DNA of 64,000 bases from Lentibacillus sp. CBA3610 (GTDB lineage: Bacteria > Bacillota > Bacilli > Bacillales > Amphibacillaceae). The stretch covers positions 992,001 to 1,056,000 of the forward strand of contig NZ_CP035925.1 of NCBI RefSeq assembly GCF_013373365.1, given 5' to 3'. Within the stretch, counting starts at the first letter, position 1. Every line of letters begins with the position of its first letter. The position numbers and the translations under genes were made by a program. Under the pieces are notes generated by a model that searched no databases, had not been told where the DNA came from, and was given only the letters and a program-made list of their open reading frames with translations. Shown here one piece after another: positions 58,046-64,000 of the stretch.

Positions 58046-58270
58046 ATGGCACAGTCCGTAAACATTCAGGATCAATACTTAAATAAACTCAGAAAGGACC
58101 ATGTTTCAGTTACAGTGTTTTTAACCAATGGTTTTCAATTGCGGGGGGTTTTGAAGGCATTCGATAACTTTACGGTATTAATCGAAACAGACGGAAAACA
58201 GCAGTTGATTTTTAAACACGCTATTTCAACATTTGCCCCGGTCAAGAATATTTCATTGGATAAAGAGTAG
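58046..58270 (+). CDS. hfq: RNA chaperone Hfq
   Basis: 74 residues, exact Bacillus length. Sm1 motif [13 protein letters not shown]...[21 protein letters not shown] and Sm2 [10 protein letters not shown] (KHAIST type). Hexameric ring that binds U-rich sRNA ends. ATG 58046 after GAGGAGG. Same transcript as miaA probably. Confidence 0.97.
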   Translation: MAQSVNIQDQYLNKLRKDHVSVTVFLTNGFQLRGVLKAFDNFTVLIETDGKQQLIFKHAISTFAPVKNISLDKE

Positions 58271-58387
58271 TAGAAACAGGTGGCCTCAGGGTAACGAATT
58301 CAGTTTTGGGAGAGAAAAAGTGAACACGCAAGCTAAACAACATTTTGCATACCATTTCTATACAAATTAACATCATAATCAGCACAT

Positions 58388-58421
58388 AAAAACGCACAGG
58401 TATTAAAATCCGTGCGTTTTT
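58388..58421 (+). terminator. Rho-independent terminator downstream of hfq
   Basis: AAAAACGCAC / GTGCGTTTTT stem with a 14-base loop, T run. It lies 117 bases after the hfq stop, so the hfq mRNA has a long 3' region. Confidence 0.85.
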
Positions 58422-58843
58422 ACTTTATGTTTTTTTGTCGTAATAAAGGTGTTTTCATCATTTAAACAAGAAAACTCCCTTCTGATTTTGTGCTTAAAAT
58501 TTAAAGAATTGTGCTATTGCTCTTGGAATTAAAAGCAGTATTTCGCCGATTGTCCAAGCATTCTATACTTTATCAAATTTTTCATCAGTTGTATTTTTGT
58601 ATTCCTGGAATGGGGGGTACCTTACTTCAAGTTACACGCGTGATAAGCCATCCTTTACTACAATCGAAAGTTTTATCAAAAAAGGGGCATGTTGATTGTG
58701 AAAATTTTTTTAAAAATACGCCCCCAAATTGTATCTCAATTCGATTGTAGTTAAAACAACCTTTATTTAACCTTCGTAAGTATAGGCGTTTGTCACACCT
58801 TGCTCTTTCATCACGTATACTATCGTGACGAAGGAGTGATCAT
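58422..58843. other. Gene-free stretch between hfq terminator and spoVK
   Basis: AT-rich, no supported gene; an open frame at 58511-58750 has no ribosome binding site and no recognisable family. A 12-bp perfect inverted repeat ACTACAATCGAA (58657-58668) / TTCGATTGTAGT (58740-58751) encloses 71 bases. It could be a remnant of a mobile element. Confidence 0.45.
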
Positions 58844-59761
58844 GTGGATACGCAAAAAACCCGAAACAAAAACGGACAAATTAATATTATTTTGCAGGAT
58901 AAGCAGCCGGCACTTGCAGAAGATAATCAGTCTTTTACTGCCGGTAACTCTTTTTCACATATTGATTCGCAATTTTCCTCATTTATTGGCATGAAAGATT
59001 TAAAACAAACGATTAAAGAAATTTATGCAACAATCGTTGTTAATGAAAAACGAAACGAGATGGGTTTAACCGAGTCAAAGCAAGTACTCCATATGCTCTT
59101 TAAAGGAAACCCCGGGACAGGGAAAACAACAGTGGCCCGAAAGTTAGCCGAAATGTATTTTGACATGAATTTGCTGTCAAAAGGACATTTCATTGAAGCA
59201 GAACGTGCTGATTTGGTTGGTGAGTATATTGGTCAAACTGCTCAGAAAACAAGGTCTATCATTCAAAAGGCTATGGGCGGCATTCTATTTATTGATGAAG
59301 CCTATTCTCTTGCCCGGGGCGGGGAAAAAGATTTCGGTAAAGAGGCAATCGATACATTAGTGAAGCATATGGAAGACAATCATAACGATTTTGTATTAAT
59401 ATTAGCTGGGTATCCATATGAAATGGAGCGATTTCTAACACTGAATCCCGGACTGAAATCCCGATTTCCGTTTATATTGGACTTTCAGGATTATGATATC
59501 GATCAACTTATGAATATTGCCAAACAAATGGTTCAGGACCGGGAATATGAATTAACGAAAGAGGCAGAATGGAAGTTAAGAACACAATTATACAAACAAA
59601 AGCAAAAAACACACTATAATTTTGCTAATGCCCGTTATATTCGTAATGCTGTTGAACAATCAATCAGACGTCATGCGGTGAGGTTATTAAATAAAGAAAT
59701 GTTTTCGATTGATGATCTGATTTATTTAACAGGTGATGATCTGAAATTTGATACAGATTGA
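58844..59761 (+). CDS. spoVK: Stage V sporulation protein K (AAA+ ATPase)
   Basis: 305 residues. CbbX-like AAA+ ATPase: Walker A FKGNPGTGKTT, Walker B GILFIDEAYSLARGG, sensor and Arg finger region NPGLKSRFPF. Needed late in spore maturation in B. subtilis. GTG 58844 after AAGGAGTGA. Conserved neighbour of hfq and hflX. Confidence 0.95.
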   Translation: MDTQKTRNKNGQINIILQDKQPALAEDNQSFTAGNSFSHIDSQFSSFIGMKDLKQTIKEIYATIVVNEKRNEMGLTESKQVLHMLFKGNPGTGKTTVARKLAEMYFDMNLLSKGHFIEAERADLVGEYIGQTAQKTRSIIQKAMGGILFIDEAYSLARGGEKDFGKEAIDTLVKHMEDNHNDFVLILAGYPYEMERFLTLNPGLKSRFPFILDFQDYDIDQLMNIAKQMVQDREYELTKEAEWKLRTQLYKQKQKTHYNFANARYIRNAVEQSIRRHAVRLLNKEMFSIDDLIYLTGDDLKFDTD

Positions 59762-59773
59762 ATCAGGGGTGAA

Positions 59774-59802
59774 TTGTAGTGTTGTCCGTTCTTTGCTATG
59801 AT
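59774..59802 (+). promoter_or_regulatory. Sigma-A promoter of hflX
   Basis: TTGTAG, 17-base spacer ending in TGC, TATGAT (extended -10), 50 bases ahead of hflX. Confidence 0.6.
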
Positions 59803-59852
59803 AATGACTGGAGATAAAGTATGAAGTTCTTCTTACAGGAAGAGGTATTAAT

Positions 59853-61088
59853 ATGTCAGAAAGAATCGTAATTATAGCCGTAAAAATGCCTGATGATCAT
59901 GATGAACGTTTTGAATCATCACTTGATGAATTGAAATCATTGTCTGAAACAGCAGGAGGTTCCGTCGAAAAAGTTATTACTCAAAATCGGCAGCGAATCC
60001 ATCCTGCCTATTATATTGGTGAAGGTAAAACGGCTGAAATCAGAGAAGCGGCTGAAGCGTTGGGGGCGGATATTGTCATTTCCAATGATGAATTATCTGC
60101 CGGACAGCTGCGTAATTTGAGTGATCATATCGGTGTTCATGTCATTGATCGAAGTCAGCTGATATTGGATATCTTTGCTCGGCGTGCCCGCACGAAAGAG
60201 GGTAAACTGCAGGTTGAACTTGCGCAGTTGGAGTATACGCTGCCAAGGCTGCGCGGCAGAGGAAAGGAAATGTCACGTTTAGGTGCAGGTATTGGAACGC
60301 GCGGGCCCGGTGAGACAAAATTGGAAACAGACCAGCGGCATATCAGACGCAGAATCGATGATATTAAACAACAATTAAAACAAGTTGTAAAACAGCGGGA
60401 GCAATACCGTAAACGAAGAAAAACAAATGATGCTTTTCAAGTTGCCATTGTTGGGTATACGAATGCCGGAAAATCCACGCTCTTTAATCAGCTGACAAAA
60501 AGTGATGCAATGGTGGAAAATCAATTTTTTGCTACACTCGACCCATTAACACGCCGAATTCAGCTGCCATCAGGCTTTCAAACACTTATAACCGATACCG
60601 TCGGGTTCATTCAGGATTTACCAACCTCATTGGTGGCAGCGTTCAGATCAACATTGGAAGAAGTGACCGAGGCAGATTTCATATTGCATGTTGTTGATGT
60701 GGCCAACTCCGATCTGGAACAGCATCAGCAGACAGTTAACAGCTTGCTGAACGATTTAGGCGCTGAAACAATACCTAAGCTCACAGTATATAATAAAAAC
60801 GATCAGTTAAAGACAGATTTTATTCCGATGCAGCACCCCAATATGTTAATCAGTGCCATCGATTCAACTGATATTCACCGCCTATTGGAAAAACTGGAGG
60901 AAACACTGAAGCATGAATGGGACTGGTATACAGTGCATTTAACGCCAGACAGGGGGAAATTGCTGCACCGCCTGAAAAAGGAAACGATTATGACAAATCG
61001 TTCCTTTGATGAAGACGAAAATAAATATATCGTTAGTGGCTATATCCGGCCAACCCATCCCATGAAACGTTTCATAAAGGAGTATTAA
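59853..61088 (+). CDS. hflX: GTPase HflX (YnbA)
   Basis: 411 residues. Ribosome-associated GTPase that splits stalled or heat-damaged ribosomes. N-terminal HflX domain (ELKSLSETAGGSVEKVITQ, HPAYYIGEGK), a basic helical linker around the RGRGKEMSRLGAGIGTRGPGE segment, then the G domain: GYTNAGKST, DTVGFIQDLP, YNKND. ATG 59853 after GGAAGAGG. Followed closely by ynbB. Confidence 0.95.
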   Translation: MSERIVIIAVKMPDDHDERFESSLDELKSLSETAGGSVEKVITQNRQRIHPAYYIGEGKTAEIREAAEALGADIVISNDELSAGQLRNLSDHIGVHVIDRSQLILDIFARRARTKEGKLQVELAQLEYTLPRLRGRGKEMSRLGAGIGTRGPGETKLETDQRHIRRRIDDIKQQLKQVVKQREQYRKRRKTNDAFQVAIVGYTNAGKSTLFNQLTKSDAMVENQFFATLDPLTRRIQLPSGFQTLITDTVGFIQDLPTSLVAAFRSTLEEVTEADFILHVVDVANSDLEQHQQTVNSLLNDLGAETIPKLTVYNKNDQLKTDFIPMQHPNMLISAIDSTDIHRLLEKLEETLKHEWDWYTVHLTPDRGKLLHRLKKETIMTNRSFDEDENKYIVSGYIRPTHPMKRFIKEY

Positions 61089-61095
61089 GACACAG

Positions 61096-62343
61096 ATGCT
61101 GAAAAATTTGTTATCACAAGCAGAAATTGACTGTACAACACAGCATGAAAAAGTATCCGAAATAGTCGAGACAAACCAGAAACGGGTACTTGATGCCTTT
61201 AAACGAAATCGTGTAAGCGACAGCCATTTTCAATCGACCACCGGTTACGGTTATGACGATCGCGGCAGGGAGATATTAGAGGATGTCTACGCCGACGTTT
61301 TTGCCGGAGAGGATGCACTCGTCAGACCGCAAATGGTATCCGGAACTCATGCCATTTCAACTGTTTTATTCGGGCTTTTGCGGCCGGGTGATGAACTGTT
61401 GTATATCACCGGGAAACCGTACGATACATTGGAGTCGGTCATTGGCATTAATGAAGAGCATAGCGGCTCATTGAACGATTTTCAAGTTACATATAATCAG
61501 GTTCATTTATTAGAGGACGGGTCCATCAACTTTCCGGAAATCCGGCAAAAAATGTCAGCACAAACGAAAGTGATAGGTATTCAGCGATCCAAAGGGTATG
61601 ACGATAGACCATCGTTTACTATCGATGATATTGAAGAGATGGTCCGTTTTGTAAAAGAACTAAATGAAGATGTGATTGTGTTTGTTGATAATTGTTACGG
61701 CGAATTTGTTGAAGAACGCGAACCATTGCATGCAGGTGCTGATATAATGGCCGGTTCACTGATTAAAAATCCGGGTGGCGGTCTTGTACGTGCAGGAGGG
61801 TATATAGCCGGCAAAACGAGACTTGTGGAACAATGTGCCAACCGTCTGACTGCCCCGGGTCTTGGCAAGGAAACCGGCGCCACTTTCAATACACTGCAGG
61901 AAATGTTTCAGGGACTGTTTTTGGCTCCGCATATTGTTGGGGAGTCTTTGAAAGGCACCATATTGACGGCAAGATACCTTGATTTGGCGGGTTTTAGTAC
62001 AAGCCCTGATTATAAGTCGCATCGCACTGATCTCATTCAGTCCGTTACATTTCATAATCCGGAAAGTATGATTGCTTTTTGCCAGGCGATACAGCATAAT
62101 TCACCGGTCGATTCTTTTGTGACACCTTATCCAAGTAAAATGCCGGGATACCAGGATGAGGTCATTATGGCAGCAGGCACATTCATCCAAGGTGCCAGCA
62201 TTGAATTAACAGCCGACGGACCAATCAGGGAACCTTATACGGCATTTGTGCAGGGTGGATTAACATATGCCCATGTGAAAATTGCACTCGAAGCAGCGGT
62301 TGATGCTCTGATTGAACAGGGATTGATGACAGTAAAGAGCTGA
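61096..62343 (+). CDS. ynbB: PLP-dependent Cys/Met-metabolism-like protein YnbB
   Basis: 415 residues. Aluminium-resistance / methionine gamma-lyase-like family of fold-type I PLP enzymes. Features: TGYGYDDRGREILE, VRPQMVSGTHAISTVLFGLL, VFVDNCYGEFVE with the cofactor Asp, and GSLIKNPGGGLVRAGGYIAG with the probable Schiff-base Lys. Substrate not established. ATG 61096, 7 bases after hflX. In B. subtilis glnR follows; here glnA follows directly. Confidence 0.93.
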   Translation: MLKNLLSQAEIDCTTQHEKVSEIVETNQKRVLDAFKRNRVSDSHFQSTTGYGYDDRGREILEDVYADVFAGEDALVRPQMVSGTHAISTVLFGLLRPGDELLYITGKPYDTLESVIGINEEHSGSLNDFQVTYNQVHLLEDGSINFPEIRQKMSAQTKVIGIQRSKGYDDRPSFTIDDIEEMVRFVKELNEDVIVFVDNCYGEFVEEREPLHAGADIMAGSLIKNPGGGLVRAGGYIAGKTRLVEQCANRLTAPGLGKETGATFNTLQEMFQGLFLAPHIVGESLKGTILTARYLDLAGFSTSPDYKSHRTDLIQSVTFHNPESMIAFCQAIQHNSPVDSFVTPYPSKMPGYQDEVIMAAGTFIQGASIELTADGPIREPYTAFVQGGLTYAHVKIALEAAVDALIEQGLMTVKS

Positions 62344-62376
62344 TGACGATATTTAAAAGCTGTCATGGAATCATAT

Positions 62377-62405
62377 TTGCGATACAACATTCAATAGGTT
62401 ATGAT
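62377..62405 (+). promoter_or_regulatory. glnA promoter
   Basis: TTGCGA, 17-base spacer, TATGAT, 61 bases ahead of the glnA start. No good match to the GlnR/TnrA box (TGTNA-N7-TNACA) was found in 62344-62465. Confidence 0.6.
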
Positions 62406-62465
62406 GAAAACCATATTAAAACTTGCATCCCTTAGATTACAGACTAACAATTGAGGAGGAAAATA

Positions 62466-63803
62466 ATGGGCTCAGGTTTAACCAGGGAACAGATTGTGAA
62501 ACAAATTGAGGAAGAAAACGTTCGATTCATCCGTCTGCAATTTACAGACATGCTGGGAACGATAAAAAATGTTGAAATTCCACTCAGTCAACTGGACAAA
62601 GCACTGGATAATAAGATGATGTTTGATGGATCTTCTATAGAAGGCTTTGTCCGTATCGAGGAATCGGACATGTACTTGCACCCTGACTTAGATACATTTG
62701 TTGTATTTCCGTGGACGTCGGAAAAAGGGAAAGTTGCCCGATTTATTTGTGATATTTATAACCCGGATGGAACCCCTTTTGCAGGATGCCCAAGATATAA
62801 CTTGAAACGAAATCTGCAGAAAATGGAAGAGCTTGGTTTTGATGCCTTCAATATCGGTACAGAACCCGAATTCTTTTTATTTAAACTTGATGAAAAAGGC
62901 CAGCCTTCACTGGAGTTAAATGACCGCGGTGGTTATTTTGACCTGGCACCGACAGATTTGGGTGAAAACTGCCGGCGGGATATTGTGCTTGAATTGGAAG
63001 AGATGGGATTTGAAATTGAAGCCTCACATCATGAAGGAGCACCTGGCCAGCATGAGATTGATTTTAAATATTCTGATGCAGTAAAACATGCTGATGATAT
63101 TCAAACGTTTAAACTGGTTGTCAGGACAGTTGCCAGAAAACATAACCTGCATGCAACGTTTATGCCAAAACCATTGTTCGGTGTTAATGGATCAGGTATG
63201 CATGTCAATATGTCGCTATTCAATAATGGCGATAATGCATTTTTTGACAAAGAAGGAGAAATGCAATTAAGTGATATTGCCTATCAATTTACTGCTGGTG
63301 TCATTAAGCATGCAACAAACTTTACGGCCGTGACCAATCCGACAGTGAATTCGTATAAACGGCTTGTTCCCGGATACGAAGCTCCGTGTTATGTCGCCTG
63401 GTCAGGCACAAACAGAAGTCCGTTGGTTCGTATTCCGTATTCACGCGGACTGAGCACGCGTATTGAAGTCAGGAGTGTGGACCCTGCTGCCAATCCATAT
63501 ATGGCCATGTCGGTTTTGCTTGCCAGCGGATTGGATGGTGTTGAGAATCAATTAAGGCCTCCTGAATCTGTTGACCAGAATATTTATGATATGGATAAAG
63601 AAGAACGTGAGCAAAACGGTGTGAAAGACTTACCTGCTACATTAAAAGATGCTTTGGATGTGATGAAGGAAGACGATATTGTTGTCGAATCCTTAGGCGA
63701 TCATCTTTACGAGCACTTTGTTGAAGCAAAAGAAATTGAGTGGGATTTGTTCAGAACAACAGTACACCCATGGGAACGGGAACAATATTTAACAAGCTAT
63801 TAG
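62466..63803 (+). CDS. glnA: Glutamine synthetase, type I
   Basis: 445 residues, the GSI-alpha length without the adenylylation insert. It makes glutamine from glutamate and ammonia. Metal and substrate motifs: [60 protein letters not shown] and [12 protein letters not shown] 62466 after GAGGAGG. In Bacillus it also controls TnrA and GlnR; glnR is not upstream here. Confidence 0.97.
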   Translation: MGSGLTREQIVKQIEEENVRFIRLQFTDMLGTIKNVEIPLSQLDKALDNKMMFDGSSIEGFVRIEESDMYLHPDLDTFVVFPWTSEKGKVARFICDIYNPDGTPFAGCPRYNLKRNLQKMEELGFDAFNIGTEPEFFLFKLDEKGQPSLELNDRGGYFDLAPTDLGENCRRDIVLELEEMGFEIEASHHEGAPGQHEIDFKYSDAVKHADDIQTFKLVVRTVARKHNLHATFMPKPLFGVNGSGMHVNMSLFNNGDNAFFDKEGEMQLSDIAYQFTAGVIKHATNFTAVTNPTVNSYKRLVPGYEAPCYVAWSGTNRSPLVRIPYSRGLSTRIEVRSVDPAANPYMAMSVLLASGLDGVENQLRPPESVDQNIYDMDKEEREQNGVKDLPATLKDALDVMKEDDIVVESLGDHLYEHFVEAKEIEWDLFRTTVHPWEREQYLTSY

Positions 63804-63907
63804 TTTTTGAAGAATAGGTTTTGGTATGGTCATCATATACATGTTGAAAGACAACTATACGAATCTGCTGAATACTTAAAAGCTGACAAAAAGGAGCTGA
63901 TAATATA

Positions 63908-64000
63908 ATGGATGCTGGAACTGGCGGAGATGTTGCCGGAGCTTTGTTCGGCCTGCTTTTTATAGGGCTGTATGGTCTTGTTGTCATATTTATACTTGTT
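63908..64000 (+). CDS. Small membrane protein, 3' partial
   Basis: 31 codons to the window edge from ATG 63908, with AAGGAG at 63891-63896. The sequence begins MDAGTGGDVAGALFG and is followed by one hydrophobic helix (LLFIGLYGLVVIFILV). No family recognised; the stop is outside the window. Confidence 0.55.
   Translation, partial: MDAGTGGDVAGALFGLLFIGLYGLVVIFILV

Noticed and set aside
58511..58750. Open frame of 79 codons between hfq and spoVK
   Set aside because: No ribosome binding site, no recognisable family and unusual composition.
1..64000. CRISPR array, prophage, rRNA or tRNA genes, integrase or transposase genes
   Set aside because: None seen on either strand; the only mobile-like signals are the two short repeat families.

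Overview
The window is a 64 kb stretch of low-GC Firmicutes chromosome from the family Bacillaceae, with every supported gene on the + strand. Gene content and order follow the Bacillus subtilis polC-rimP-nusA-infB ... recA-rny-spoVS-miaB-cotE-mutSL-miaA-hfq-spoVK-hflX-ynbB-glnA block. Sporulation genes (spoVFA/B, ymxH, spoIIIE, spoVS, cotE, spoVK) show an endospore former. Acidic secreted or surface segments (BMP lipoprotein, RodZ linker) and the protein sequences suggest a halophilic or haloalkaliphilic lineage such as Virgibacillus, Lentibacillus or Oceanobacillus. The species cannot be fixed from sequence alone.

Layout. 0-11.2 kb: 3' part of polC, then the translation and transcription operon rimP-nusA-rnpM-rplGA-infB-ylxP-rbfA, then truB, ribF and rpsO. 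11.3-30.7 kb: pnp, ylxY, the M16 peptidase ymxG, ymxH, dipicolinate synthase dpaAB, the lysine/DAP genes asd-dapG-dapA, then tepA, ylzJ, spoIIIE, a GntR regulator and a BMP-lipoprotein/ABC nucleoside importer (nupNOPQ type). 30.8-42 kb: ymfF-ymfH-ymfI-ymfJ-ymfK-rodZ-pgsA-cinA-recA-rny. 42-51 kb: ymdB, spoVS, miaB, ricA, cotE, then an inserted four-gene ABC/PadR cassette. 51-64 kb: mutS, mutL, a repetitive protein of unknown function, a Dps-like ferritin, miaA-hfq, spoVK, hflX, ynbB, glnA and the first codons of a small membrane protein.

Sequence quality. polC, the 3' end of pnp, the 3' end of mutL and above all 19.94-26.0 kb carry many small indels that break genes of normal overall length. 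The broken genes still read as conserved protein when frames are joined, so uncorrected sequencing error is more likely than gene decay.

Most interesting non-gene structure: (1) a strong sigma-A promoter at 46.4 kb overlaid by three TACTCAGTA palindromes whose centres are exactly 15 bp apart, ahead of the cassette that ends in a padR gene; (2) two dispersed intergenic repeat families, one about 250-350 bp with inverted ends (MITE-like) and one about 110 bp that carries a promoter-like sequence reading into the neighbouring gene; (3) LexA-box-like sites placed alike upstream of the recA and dps promoters; (4) a GC-rich, hairpin-rich segment between ymfJ and ymfK that could be a structured RNA; (5) the absence of rnjB and glnR from positions where B. 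subtilis has them.
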